Below, piece by piece: positions 7,833 to 18,751 of a stretch of 64,000 nt of DNA. Within the stretch, counting starts at the first letter, position 1; every line of letters begins with the position of its first letter. A program made the translations under genes and the position numbers. The notes under the pieces are model-generated. The model had not been told where the DNA came from and made no database searches. It saw nothing but the letters and a program-made list of their open reading frames with translations. This stretch comes from Aphanomyces cochlioides (lineage: Eukaryota > Oomycota > Saprolegniomycetes > Saprolegniales > Verrucalvaceae): contig JAHQRK010000002.1 in assembly GCA_019828595.1 (NCBI GenBank), positions 3,286,001-3,350,000 on the forward strand, read 5' to 3'.

Positions 7833-9680
7833 TTACAAGTTGGACATCAAGGTAACTGTCACCAAGAGCGCCAGCCATGACGTGGCTGCCGCAGTGGAAG
7901 GCGGCGCAGTTTGGTCGCAATAGTCACCAGCTAGCTCTGGATCGCATAGACAGACGCCACCCCTGGCGCAATAGCCTTGGTTGCTGCACACTTTGCCATC
8001 CAATTCGCATAAAACTACGACACATCACAGCGATGAGGCGAGATGGGGGCAGTTGAACGTACAGAAGTCAGTCGAGACGAAAACGTCCGAGACCTTTTGA
8101 TGACCAGAAGAGCCTGCGATCAAGAGGACGGCCGGCACCGTCTGCGCATCGTAATACCTGGCGGTGTCGCATTGGCCACATCCGTCGGAAAACGTCGTGC
8201 TCACTTGGTACACGTTTCCAACGCGCGTTGTAGAGAGGGAACCGCCTGGTGGCGCATGACTGGAATTGCATTGCGCGATTATTGTTCCTCCCAAGTACGT
8301 CACGTCGTCGTTCGTGCGGCAGTCAACGCCACAGACATTCACATGGTCGTCAGTCACATTTCGTGTTCCCAAGAGGACTAAGCAGTTGAGTTGCCCGCGT
8401 GTCAGAGGTGAGACTTACCAGTATGGCCCCACTTCCCTATGCAAACCTGTCCGTCGCCTTCGGTGACTTGACACCACTGGACAGTCGATTGACCAAGTCG
8501 ATCGGAGCTTGTGCCTTGCCAATTCACTGCATCGGTGGTCAAGCAAGACAAGTGTTAGGTGCGATGGACGTACCGCCGTCTCGGGTTACCCAAACGTCCG
8601 AGTAGGTGAACATGGAATTGACACCATTGCCAATACGTCCACCGCCAAATATCCACAGCCGTGGACCAAGAATTGCGTCCACTTGGGACAATGCATTGAA
8701 CGAAAGCGCGGCTGTCCAAGCACGAATGGGCCACGGCGCTGCCTCGGTCAAGAGATTCCATTTGTCTACAGCACGCTCCTTAGATAATGCTCCGTCATGC
8801 AAAACCAAACTCGTGGAATCGAGGCTCCAGACATCGTTGTACATTTGGCTCGCTTGGCCCCATCCTGCTAGGACTACGACCGTGGATTCGGTTGAGTTGT
8901 CGCCAAGCGTGGTGTTCTTGATCTTGTGTTTGACGCAGGAATGACCTGCCCGAACCGGCCATGGAGCTTGAGGTTGCTGAATCCAATTCCCTAGGACAGA
9001 ATGGTCAAAGTCGCAGCTACTGACTGAAGATTACCTCGGACGACCGAGTCGGTAGCCCAAATTTCGTTGTTAAGAGGGCTGCCACCTGCTACCCAGAGCT
9101 TATTGTTGTGTGCAAAGGCGCAATGCCATCCCCGTGGAGTCCATGGTACAGTATAGCTCACTTGTGTCCACGACACTACAAAATGTCCAGCTTTCAAGTG
9201 AGTTGAGCTCCCGATACCTCCATCTGCGGTGTACCAAATGTCGTTGGCAGGAATGGGACTGAATCCTCCCATGAGAACCATGACGGGACCAGTCGTTTTC
9301 TCGTTGAAGACCGTCAAGGTGTGGCCATACCTTCGCTGGAACGGTGCTTCATCAATTATTGAAACCCAGTTGTTTCCATCGACGGATGACCACACGTCCG
9401 ACCGTCGCGTCGTTTGAATCAATTGGCGAGTCGTATATGGCTCCGTCTGACCTCCGACTACCCAATGTTTGCCCAAAAACGTCGCACTGGCATGACCTAC
9501 AAACTTGATTCATCCATCGCTTGTCAATTCGCAGAGACAACCGTCTCGCGGTTGGAATCCCGCCGTACTGCTGTCAAGAAGCTGCCACGTCTGTGTGTTT
9601 GTCTGGGTTGTAGGGCATAGGTTCGCTTCCGCGCATGCTGCAATCCATGCCAAGAGCCATAAGGATCGGTGCGATGGCAT
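7833..9680 (-). CDS. secreted kelch-repeat protein with EGF-like module and GPI-type tail
   Basis: Seven exons (9680-9542, 9496-9218, 9175-9035, 8990-8574, 8526-8419, 8377-8063, 8014-7833) with six introns of 41-48 nt give 526 aa; the exon lengths add to an exact frame. The protein begins with a signal peptide (MPSHRSLWLLAWIAACAEA). Kelch-like blades follow: PRDGHASATF, RRYGHTLTVF, RGWHCAFAHNNKLWVAGG, each with the W...D/DIWYTADG pattern. Then comes a Cys-rich part and one EGF-like module near the end (GYCARGGVCLCDPELAGDYC). The last 17 residues are hydrophobic after a small-residue stretch, as in a GPI-attachment signal. It is likely an outer-surface adhesion or matrix protein. The kelch count and GPI anchoring are inferred by eye. 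Confidence 0.8.
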
Positions 9681-10191
9681 TCAACAAGATCTTTCTTCGA
9701 TAAAGTACCAGATCTTCATTTAAATAAAATTAGCCTTTCTACGTAAAATTTACTTCTTCAAAAATATTGAATACTAGTACTATGTTTCAATAAAGTACAT
9801 TTAGGATCCAACGACTTTTTTTACTGTCTTCATTCAGTACTCGCATCTCCCTGTCCACTGGCAATTCACCACTGTTATATTAAAGTAAAGCAAGCCTTGG
9901 AAACCTCTATGCAGTCAGTTGTGCTTCAATGTAAACCCTAGACAAGGGTTCTATCATGTATTTAAAAATTAAAGTTAACAGCTGTAAGTAAATCCTTTTA
10001 TGAAAACTTGTTTAAAGTATTGAATTAATTTCGGAAATTTTCAATAAAGTAAACTATAACATTTAAAAATGTTATTTTTCCGGAGATTTTAAATTTTCAC
10101 TTGATTTTTGTATTGGACAGTTGTAACTGTCAAAGGAGAGTTTGCGGCGAAACTGTCGCGGCGCATGTGTGCTTGCTGTCGTCCTTAGGAA
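9681..10191. other. AT-rich intergenic region
   Basis: No gene seen. The region is AT-rich and repeats the word ATAAAGTA several times (near 9700, 9790 and 10044). It must contain the divergent promoters of the kelch gene and the LRRC49-like gene. One TTCCGGAG lies near 10078. Confidence 0.5.
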
Positions 10192-13100
10192 ATGCAGACG
10201 ACGCCAAATGCAGCCACAGCGACGCCGATTGCATCGTTCAGTGCTCCAAATGCCAAAGCGATAGGTCTATTTAACAAGATTTCTGGTGCGAGAAAACCTG
10301 CCACCTCGTTGAGCAACACGGCGCTTCACAAACCACTAGTTCGTTGCAGCGCCTTTCTATCCTCATGTGCGCGAATGCCTCGTAGGTGACGCCAGGATCT
10401 GCCATCTCTCGACTCAATGACCGCACGGCCCTGGCAGAAAACCACTTCCCCGACTTTTTTCAGACCGTTCAAGGTAACAAGCCGAATACGGGATTGAATC
10501 TCAACCATGAGTTGTCACATGATAGAGACCAAACCGACACACAAGAAGAAATTCGCCTCTACATCTAGAAATCCCACGTACAAATGGAGCGGCAACAATG
10601 ATCCGCCGGCATCGTCGACTGGACCTCAAACCGGTCGGCCAACACACTCCGCATCACGAAAACAGACGACGATTGTCGACAAGTCCAAAGTCGCCATGAA
10701 GCTCGAAACGGTACGACCGCCTAATAAGATCCAAGGAGGGGCTCACGGCGTTTTCCTCCAGTGGAAAGACGTCAAGAATTCATCAAGCGATCCCAGCAAC
10801 AGACTTCTCCATTTGAAAACGACAATACCAGAGAGGCCATCCACGGCAGGGAAAACGTCCGTACGTTGTTCATGTTGAGTCTCCTATCCCAACCGACGGC
10901 CATAGACATCCAACAACTTTGGCGACGCCAGAGCTTCCACTGGCGGCATCAAAGGCTACGTCCGGTATTGATTTCATAGAGCATGAAACACGTATAATCG
11001 TGCAACACGTAGGCCAGCTATGGACAAACCTGCACCTTCAACGTCAACCGCAACCTCCAGTACATTGCCTCCATCAGCAACGACACAATCCGTGGCATCT
11101 CCATCGGTTCCAACCCACGTAAGCTGGTTAATTCATCTTTCTCCATCTCACAGGCACGGCCGTCTCATCCTGTAGGCTCCTAGCTCTAGCCATCCATCCA
11201 ATTCATCAGGAGTCAAGCCTGAACCAGCATTAACCATCATGCAAACCACCCCATTTGATCCACGCCAAGCTCGACCCCATGGCAAATCTGACCAAGGCGA
11301 CGTACATCTCTGCAGCCTCACGAATGCCTTGAACTTCTCTTCATCGTAGGTTTGCTTTGGCGAGACACCAGACATTCCAGGGGTTCCAGTCGTCTACCGC
11401 AGTGAACGTGCAAAAGCTGCCAACCCCGAGCGACTAAACTTGGATCGGAGGTCACTCAAGGTACGTCAAGGAGCTCAAAGGACTCAAGGAGATGCTCACT
11501 TCGTGCAGGTCATGCCGCTGCTGGAAGGCGAGCACATGCTTCGTCTTCTCAATCTACAGAACAATCTCATCACGACGATTGACAACCTCCATGGCCTCGC
11601 CAATTTAATCTTTTTGGACTTGTACAACAACAAAATCGAGGTACCGACGCGGCCATCGCCCTCTTCTCAACGTCTCGCCCCCTCTACGTAGTCGATCGAT
11701 CACTTGAATGTCGTGCCTAACCTCCGCGTGCTCATGCTTGGGAAGAACAAGCTCAAGATGATCGAGCATTTGGACTGCTTGCCAAAGTTAGACGTTCTAG
11801 ACCTTCACAGGTACGCTGGTGGCGGGGAGAAGGTTGGGAGCTAACAAATGCCGTCGCGTAGCAATGAGATTGAAAAGATTGAAGCACTGGATAAACTCAT
11901 CGAGCTGCGTGTGCTCAACCTCGCTGGGAATCGCATCACCGTGCTGGAAAACATCAGCAACTTGACGCTCCTGACGGAATTGAATCTGAGGCGCAACTTG
12001 ATTGAAGTCATCTCGCCGTCGCTAGACCGCCTGCCGACGCTTCAGCGGCTCTTCATCTCTAATAACAAGCTGCCGACCAAGGAAAGCCTACAGCCGCTGT
12101 TTCAAGTACGCGACAGCCGTCTCCATGAGTAAAAAACGTTGTTGTAGCTCGTCGCGTTGACAGAACTGCGCCTCGATGGGAACATTTTCAACCAAGTCGA
12201 GAGTCCAGACTACCGTCCGCTCATGATTCAGCACTTTGTCTCGCTTCGCAACTTGGATTTGAAAGCTGTGACGGAAGACGAGCGCCGCGATGCCTTTAGC
12301 GCGACCCAGAAAGCCCATGAGAAGCGACGAGAACAACAGCGCGAAGAAAACCAAGTAACAACTTCTTTCTGTAGTTCATGGACGCTGACCGTCGGCGGCA
12401 ATCGTAGGAGGCGCAGCGCGTGCGAGCGATCACAGCGGTGCGGAAAAAATGGGAAGAAAAGTTTGATTTGGACGTCTCGAGCGACATGGACGATCCGTGG
12501 AATCCAAGCCATCACAAACACATTTCAATCAAGCGGCTCTTGTCAGCAGGCGGCGGTCATGGCAACGGACACGGCGGTGCCGCGCATCATATTCAAATTG
12601 GATTCTCCGAAGTCGAAGTGTCGGACGAGTCGCGGACACTCTTTGTCTACGGCGACGCGTTGGAAGCCCTCGACAGCACCAAGATCCACAACATCGTGAC
12701 GGCAATCGTGTTCAAATACATTCCGCTCGACGTCGTCGTCAAGGCGATCACGCAGAGCGCGTCGCCGAATCTACAGCAGTTTGTCTCGCTCAAACACATC
12801 CATTTTGCATACAACCAGCTCACATCCCTCGACCAGCTTCAGTGGATTGCCAACCTCGGTCCCCGCGCTGAAGAAGTACGTCCATCTCTCGTTTCCTGGC
12901 CTTACTGATGCGATTCTAGTTGACGATTTCCCACAATCCAGTGTGCCACTTGCGCCTCCTGCGGCCGTACGTGAGCCACATGCTCAAGAATGTCCATGTC
13001 CTGAATGGCCAGCCGCTCACAATGGAACACCAGCTCCTTGGCGAGCATTTCTTCGACGCCCCAAGTTGTGGAAATGCCGTGGACAAAGGGCGGAAAGGTC

Positions 13101-13349
13101 CCTTGGCGCGGCAGAGTTCAATGGCCGATCGGAGTACAAATGCGCTCATTCACAAGTATTTGACAGAGGCGACACGCGTCGACGCACAGCTCAAGGTTTG
13201 TCTCCTGCCACCATGGAAATGCTGACGTGGCTCTGGCGTAGTATATGAACGATCGATGGTACGCCATGGTCCATACGATCATCAAAGAGACGCTGGAAGA
13301 AGTCGAAGACATGGACAAATACATGTCGAAATGCCTCGAGCGGCTGTAA
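10192..13349 (+). CDS. LRRC49: LRRC49-like leucine-rich repeat protein
   Basis: Fifteen exons separated by 14 introns of 42-57 nt, all joining in frame (exon ends at 10338, 10473, 10710, 10860, 10964, 11118, 11301, 11460, 11640, 11810, 12105, 12354, 12875, 13195, 13349), encode 824 aa. The N-terminal 370 residues are low-complexity S/T/P-rich. The block VYRSERAKAANPERLNLDRRSLK begins the conserved core; six or seven LRRs follow (LRLLNLQNNLI, LIFLDLYNNKI, LRVLMLGKNKL, LDVLDLHSNEI and so on). Next are the charged helix after LDLKAVTEDERRD and the C-terminal tail with KYMSKCLERL. LRRC49 is a subunit of the tubulin polyglutamylase complex (TTLL1 complex) acting on ciliary and centriolar microtubules, which fits a zoospore-forming organism. 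The N-terminal extension is the least certain part. Confidence 0.85.
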
Positions 13350-13363
13350 CATAGGTTAGTTGG

Positions 13364-13700
13364 TTATTCTTCCATGTTGTCGTCTCCTTCGTCCTTGGCA
13401 TCACCTGCTTTGCCTTCCTTCTGTTCCTTCTCCAGCCGAGCTTGCCTACGCCGTGCCACTTTGGACGACACTTTCTTCACGCCGTTCTTCTCTTGTGTGA
13501 TTTTCTACAACGTTGTCAGACATTGCAGTCCGTCAAGTATCGTACTCGATATTCACGCTTCTTGGCCATCTTTTCCTTTTCTTCTCGCACGCGTCGCATC
13601 TACAAGCCGTCGTGAGTACATCTAGCGTCTAATATACGCTTGGTTGCACCTCCAATTCGTGCTGCGACTTGACAACGTTGCGCTTCATCTTGCGGGACAT
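13364..13700 (-). CDS. small basic coiled-coil protein, 81 aa
   Basis: Three exons, 13700-13650, 13599-13546 and 13504-13364, with introns of 50 and 41 nt, phase 0. No single open frame covers it, so it is easily missed. The product is almost all charged: MSRKMKRNVVKSQHELE, then EEKEKMAKKREYR, and an acidic end GDDNMEE. It looks like a nuclear or nucleolar helix-rich protein, but I do not recognise the family. Its stop lies 15 bp from the stop of the LRRC49-like gene (tail to tail), and TCCGGA motifs lie 49-75 bp upstream of its ATG. Support is splice-frame continuity and composition only. Confidence 0.6.
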
Positions 13701-13748
13701 GGTGGTGGCGCTTCAAAACCAGGAATAACTTGACAGGCACACCGGAAA

Positions 13749-13774
13749 TTCCGGATAATTTGAGAACATCCGGA
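13749..13774. promoter_or_regulatory. two TCCGGAT motifs upstream of the 81-aa gene
   Basis: ATTCCGGATAAT at about 13747-13758 and CATCCGGATG at about 13767-13776, 49-75 bp upstream of the minus-strand ATG at 13700. A GATTGG (inverted CCAAT) lies near 13848, between this gene and TMEM70. Confidence 0.45.
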
Positions 13775-13930
13775 TGAAGGCTTGACGACGATTCTTAAAC
13801 CCTTTAAAGAACATTTTGGACAGATTAAAACACATATTTAATCGTCACTGATTGGATAAACAGTGAGCTTGGAATTCTTTAAATAGTTAAAGAACTATTC
13901 GTGGGAAAGCCACCCGGTTAATGATTCCTT

Positions 13931-13940
13931 TATCCGGATG
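13931..13940 (+). promoter_or_regulatory. TATCCGGATG motif upstream of the TMEM70-like gene
   Basis: The motif ends 20 bp before the preferred ATG at 13960. This spacing argues for the start at 13960 rather than the in-frame ATG at 13921, which would place the motif inside the coding sequence. Confidence 0.5.
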
Positions 13941-13959
13941 CAAGTCTTTGCCAATCGAT

Positions 13960-14661
13960 ATGTTGCGCCGCATCGTCCGCGTCAAGTTGCCGACGGCTCA
14001 TGCGCCAAAGGCAACATGGAAAGCCATGACCGGACGCTTCTATGCCACGGAAGCTTCAGAAGAATCTGCTCCAGAGAAGGAATTGATCTACGAAGCGCCA
14101 TTGGCCAAGCCGGTCCGGATGATGAAAGCTGTCTCAATCACGTCGTGCACTTTGACGTCCATTGGTATGCCCATTACGTGTGTATATGGCGCGACAACGT
14201 CCTCCGTCGTCGCGCAGGTACGTTTGTTTTGAATCGCGCTGGCTAAGCTGTGGCTTTTGTAGTGGGCTATGTGCGGCACCGTCATGGTACAATCACAATT
14301 GCGATTGATGGACGACTCAATGAATCGTACGTAGATCTTTGGCATGGGCACGACGGCGGCATTCCACGTGCTCTTCAAGCCGTATGTTTTGCGCATGTGG
14401 ATCGACCGTGCGAGTGAAAAGATCACAGTCGAGACGCTCAATTTGCTCGCGGCCAAGACGACAACCGAGTTCAACCTCTCGGACGCCACCTTTCCCGACA
14501 AGTCGATGCATCCCATGATCAACTTCAAAGCCGCGGGGAAGCACTACTTTGTTCACCCTGAAGCATTTGACGAAAGCGATCGCAATCTCGTCGAACGTCT
14601 CCTCGGTCGCCCTCTTGAGGAACTCGTCCCCAAGCAAGACGAGGCCAACGAAAGCGAGTAA
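13960..14661 (+). CDS. TMEM70/TMEM186-like mitochondrial membrane protein
   Basis: Three exons, 13960-14217, 14263-14286 (only 24 nt) and 14335-14661, give 202 aa. The N-terminus is a basic, Arg-rich mitochondrial-type presequence (MLRRIVRVKLPTAHAPK). Two hydrophobic helices follow in a hairpin (SITSCTLTSIGMPITCVYG and IFGMGTTAAFHVLF), separated by the short exon, then a matrix-side domain with KPYVLRMW. This is the TMEM70 pattern; TMEM70 helps ATP synthase c-ring and complex I assembly in the inner membrane. TMEM186 or TMEM223 relatives have the same fold, so the exact member is uncertain. The frame is continuous over both introns (45 and 48 nt). Confidence 0.7.
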
Positions 14662-14718
14662 GCTGCCATGCAACATCAATCTCAATTGATTCACTCCGTC
14701 CATCTTGCGCTCGACTTG

Positions 14719-16281
14719 CTAAGGCTTGATTACATCCTCGACGTAGTCGTAAGCATCAAGCGTTGAGCGATTCGCCACGGGCTTGTCATTCGCTGAAGGC
14801 TTGAATGGCGTCGATTCCTACGTCACGAGAGCGACGAGTGTCAAGTACATGGCGCAATCGGTGAGCTTACCACTTCCTCTGCATCTTCGTGGCTTTCGGC
14901 ATCACTACAGGTCCAACAGCGTTGGCAGAATGCGCATAGAGGCTCTCTACCTTGGAATATCTTCTTCAAAATCTTCTTCAAAGTCGCTGCCGTAGTGGCC
15001 GTCATCATTGCCGTCGTCGCTCTTGGCGTCAATTTCCTTCTGGAGCGACATCTTGAGCTGCTGAAGTGTTCCAGTCGTGTCTTCAGCTTCCATCGCTTTG
15101 AGTTTTGCATCCAAAGCTCGTAACCGAGCCGCCTACACAAGCAACAAGTCACTTTGCGGTCGTCCTGGAGTACAAACTTCGTCCTCCTTGGCAGCAATGT
15201 CGTTGTCGCCGTCCTTGTTTTGTTCCTCATCAAGAGGAGCTTGAGCAGGTGCAGGCGGCGCTTTCACATTGGCATCGTCCTCTGCATCTTCGTCCTCCTC
15301 CTCGGATTTTTTCGTCGGTCGCGGCGTGTCCAGCTTCGATTGTGGAGCTGGCTGCGGTGGCGGGTCCGACTTTGGCGCCTGCAAAATGCCAGTAAGCTTC
15401 GTGGCGATGCCGCTTGGACGTACTTGTCGTGGCTTTTCAGGCGATGCACTCTCCATTGAGAAGGAATACTCGTCATCGATGGACTCATTCACTTCCTCCT
15501 CTTCTTCCTCCTTGTCTACTTTAACTTCTTCCTTTTTAGCACTCTCTTTGACTTCCTCGTTGATAGGAGCCTTGATCTTTAGCTCTTCCTTTGGTGTTTC
15601 ACCTGTCTTGGAGTCGTCCTTCATTGAAAAGATCGATGGCAATGGCTCGTTCACTGTTTTCTACTTCGATAGTATGCTGCTTAATGCGCTAGTTGGTGCT
15701 AATTACCTGCTCAAGTTTGGATTTCACCGATGGGGAGTCGTCAATGTTCTACATCTTTTGATGAATACTTTGGCTGCATTGGCTCCCGTGCTGTACCTTG
15801 TTCTCCATCGTTTTGCTCACCCATTCCGTCAAGAGAGCTGTCGGTGAGTTTGGCAGTCCGACATTGAGAGATTTTGCCACGTCGGCCCGACACAACGTGA
15901 GTTCTGCCTGTCATCAATGTTAGTCCATCGAGTCTTCTCGTTGGATTCATCAACCTCTGAGATCGACGTCTCTGCTGTCAATACAGAGAGCGTTTGGTCG
16001 AGCTGGAAGTGGCGAAGAAACTCAACTACAATACTAAGAGCGACTTGGGAGCTGTGTGTCGCTAGGAGCGTTCGCTTGAGTGGATTTTCCTCTGGCGATG
16101 TGTCATGGTGAATAGCTTTGTACACTGCAGCGCGCAGTTGCGCCTACAACGACTGTTGGTGGCTAAATACGAATCGATAAACCTTGAGATTGCCTAATAC
16201 ACCTTGAACTTCCAAAGTCTTGGTTACCATCGCTTTGAGCTCGCTCGTGGACGTCGTCGTTGCCGTCATCGTTGGAGGCAT
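14719..16281 (-). CDS. CEP43: FOP/CEP43-like centrosome and basal-body protein
   Basis: Eight exons (16281-16183, 16143-15955, 15907-15797, 15748-15707, 15660-15178, 15132-14951, 14904-14871, 14817-14719) with introns of 39-53 nt give 412 aa. The N-terminal part matches the FOP dimerisation/LisH region: ELKAMVTKTLEVQGVLGNLK, then AQLRAAVYKAIHH and VALSIVVEFLRHFQLDQTLS. The middle is acidic and proline-rich (several EEE and PPP runs). The end carries the short TLDAYDYVEDV motif that FOP proteins share. FOP (FGFR1OP) sits at centrioles and basal bodies and helps microtubule anchoring and ciliogenesis. The gene is convergent with the TMEM70-like gene. Two unspliced fragments are visible as separate open frames; only the spliced form gives the complete protein. 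Confidence 0.82.
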
Positions 16282-16311
16282 CGAGCTGCACCTCTTCAAG
16301 ATCGCAGTCTG

Positions 16312-16365
16312 ACCAATCACAAGTAATATTGGACGACTTTACCGTAAAGTGAAATGTTATCCGGA
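16312..16365 (-). promoter_or_regulatory. CCAAT box and TATCCGGA motif upstream of FOP
   Basis: ACCAATCAC at 16312-16320 (31 bp upstream of the FOP ATG) and TATCCGGA at 16358-16365 (77 bp upstream). Both recurring motifs occur at one promoter. Confidence 0.4.
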
Positions 16366-16595
16366 AAATCGTCCTGTTTACTGTATAAATTGATTATCCT
16401 TCCGCTAGTACTGTCAAAACTTATATTATCAAACATAGTAAACTCTCTTATGCTCTCATGTAGCTTACAGGCACATTCTCCGCCAATTCTATCGTTAATG
16501 CATGTTTGACATGCTTTAATATACAATCCATAGAGCTTTCGTTCGTGGTATAGCGTGAAATAGTCGAATACTGCAAGGAAAGAGCAGCTTACCCC

Positions 16596-17005
16596 TCAAA
16601 CTCCTTGTGTGACACATCTAAAAGCCTCTCGTATGCTCACTCTTGTTGTCTCAAGCTCAAAGCAATCACCAATACGAAACGATCTCATCAGTCTCGCCTA
16701 CAGCTTGTTGAAGAGCGTGCAGAACATTTTGTAGGTACTGTCAGCAGTGCGAATATGGAAACATCAATATTTTTCACGGGCAAGCTTGATATCCATAACG
16801 ACTGTGTGTTTCTGTGTGGCTTAGTGGGCGCATATGTAGACAGAAGCTTCTCCACGAGCGCCTGTCGGCTCGACTGATCTCCGTCGCCAAAACAAAGATT
16901 GCATTTGTATGGATTCCAACGCGAAATCTCTTTAAGATCGTAATTCAGCCAATCACCGTTCAGTATAATCAGCTTCAAGAATCCGGATACGAAATTTTCG
17001 ACCAA
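16596..17005 (-). CDS. small spliced gene, product not recognised
   Basis: Exon 17005-16739 and exon 16697-16596, with a 41-nt intron (GTACCT...CTGTAG, phase 0), give 122 aa ending ...RMSIG-like basic text: ARLMRSFRIGDCFELETT and a stop after RCVTQGV. The first exon has CNLCFGDGDQSSRQALVEKLL followed by WISSLPVKNIDVSIFALL. The composition is natural and the intron is typical of the window. If the ATG at 17005 is used, an ATCCGGATAC motif (16981-16990) lies inside codons 5-9; the true start may be downstream. I see nothing else convincing in 16366-16595. Confidence 0.35.
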
Positions 17006-17073
17006 TTAAAAGTATTTCCAATTCCATATAAATTGTCTGTATGATTTGAATATTTTTATAAAAATGTGGAAAC

Positions 17074-17083
17074 TATCCGGATA
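17074..17083 (+). promoter_or_regulatory. TATCCGGATA palindrome upstream of the Spg1-like gene
   Basis: A perfect 10-bp palindrome ending 26 bp before the ATG at 17110. A CCAAT box (AGCCAATCA, 16947-16955) lies further upstream. Confidence 0.55.
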
Positions 17084-17109
17084 GAGCTTGATACGAAAGA
17101 TTTTTTGCG

Positions 17110-17878
17110 ATGGCGTCGACCGACGAGAGGATGGAGAGCAGTGACGACAAGATCATGATGAATCCGTCGAGCCAAATGAACGACCATGCGGCGTCAGGTG
17201 GACGAAACAACGTGGTGGTCAAGATCGGCATGGTGGGCGACGCGCAGGTCGGGAAAACAAGCCTCATGGTCAAATATGTCGAAGGCAAGTTTGACGAAGA
17301 CTACATCCACACACTGGGCGTCAACTTTATGGAGAAAACCATCACATTGCGCAACACCGAGATCACATTTAGCATTTGGGATCTTGGTGGCCATCGCGAG
17401 TTCATCAGTATGCTTCCACTCGTGTGCAATGACGCCGTTGCAGTGCTCTTCATGTTTGATCTGTCGCGGAAAGCCACCTTGACCAGCGTGAAAGAATGGT
17501 ACAAACAAGTGCGCGCGATCAACAAGGTAGCGATCGACACGACTCAATGGCGTTTGATCGTTCATATCCTTGTAGAATGCATTTCCATTCCTTGTCGGGA
17601 CAAAGTTTGACCACATGACGACATATTCACCAGAAGAGCAAGACGATATTACGAAACAGGTACAGAGGGGAGACTCGTGCTTCATGGAGGTCACTCTGAC
17701 GTTCACGTCGTAGGCACGGAAGTTTGCCAAGGCCATGAAAGCACCGCTTATCTTCACGTCGGCGTCGCATTCGGTCAACGTTCAGAAAGTATTCAAGATC
17801 GTGCTGAGCAAAGTGTTTGATCTCAAGTGCACGATTCCACTCATCGAAAATGTCGGCGAGCCCATCTTGGAGTACTAA
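17110..17878 (+). CDS. SPG1: Spg1/Tem1-type small GTPase
   Basis: Three exons, 17110-17526, 17576-17659 and 17714-17878 (introns 49 and 54 nt), encode 221 aa. After a 35-residue acidic leader the G1 loop reads GDAQVGKTS. G2 lies around THTLGVNF-like HTLGVNFMEKT, G3 is WDLGGHREF (the Spg1-type replacement of DTAGQ), G4 is GTKFD and G5 is TSASHS. The WDLGGxREF form and the C-terminal ...VGEPILEY without a prenylation Cys are typical of Spg1/Tem1, the switch of the septation-initiation/mitotic-exit network at spindle poles. The stop codon overlaps that of the next, convergent gene by four bases. Confidence 0.85.
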
Positions 17879-18704
17879 TCCATATAATCCAAACAGCCAA
17901 ATGCAGTTCCTCGTTGCTCTCCACCCTCTTGTCCATCGAGCATGTCTTCTCCGTCTTTCACATTGAGATTCACACCTCCCGTTGCCTAAAACAGCGTCCC
18001 GAAGCGTCTTGCCGACTATTTATGAACACGGCATAGCGCAACTCATCCCAAGAAATCCCATGAAGGTCGACGGCGGCATGAACAAGTGCCGACTGGTCAA
18101 TCTGCCACGATAATGCATCCTGGCGGTGGTCAATTCTTCATGCCGACGGTCGACTGTCGCGTTGAGCTGACGTGGTTGCACCATTCACGGCTTGGCTCTC
18201 CTGAAGGCGCCAGAGGGACTGAAAGACTCGTTCCAAGAGTTTCGCCCTCTCGAATCCCCATGGACGTGAGTATGTCCAGCTGGCTGTACATGGACAGGCG
18301 TCTCGTCATGGCCTTCATCTCGTGACAGTGGCTCTCAATGACGGCCTCTCCATGCGACCACATGGTCTGTCGAGTTGGTCCTGCTCTTCCTAGAGCAGTC
18401 ACGCGACAGATCAACAACGCAGGAAAATATCGCCTGAGCGAACCGTCATATGGCGCTCGTGTCACACTCACGCAGCTAATTCGATCCTTCCTATCCCCAG
18501 CATGATGAGACGATGCTCTTCCAAGACCATCTCGATGGCAGTGCATGGAGTCGAGTCTTCTCTTTCTTGTGTCTTCGAGAGCTTGAGGTCTCATGAGTTT
18601 GCTTGTCTTCATGTACAGTGCACTGCCAGGACGGAGAAAGTTGCATCGACCTGATGGTTGTGTGTAATTCTTGGTAACACAGCCGGTTGTTGATGCGACG
18701 CCAT
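17875..18704 (-). CDS. hypothetical coiled-coil protein (tentative multi-exon model)
   Basis: The minus strand between Spg1 and the channel-like gene carries several coding-like exons with natural helical composition. They start with MASHQQPAVLPRITHNHQ (ATG at 18704) and continue with a segment containing TAIEMVLEEHRLIML. Then come IELAARYFPALLICRVTALG, RAKLLERVFQSLWRLQESQA or its spliced neighbour, and DALSWQIDQSALVHAAVDLH. The acidic end ...GEDMLDGQEGG closes with a TAG at 17875. Some junctions fit well (44 nt before the last exon; 38 nt in the centre), others rest on unusual acceptors. I do not recognise the family. Its ATG is 47 bp from the divergent channel gene's ATG. Treat exon borders as provisional. 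Confidence 0.4.
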
Positions 18705-18751
18705 GGTCTTCCCGGCCAGTTTTTTACTTGGCCATCGATAGGAGCAGGAGC

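Noticed and set aside
13921..13959. Upstream ATG of the TMEM70-like gene
   Set aside because: Using it would put the TATCCGGATG promoter motif inside the coding sequence and weaken the mitochondrial presequence; the ATG at 13960 is preferred.
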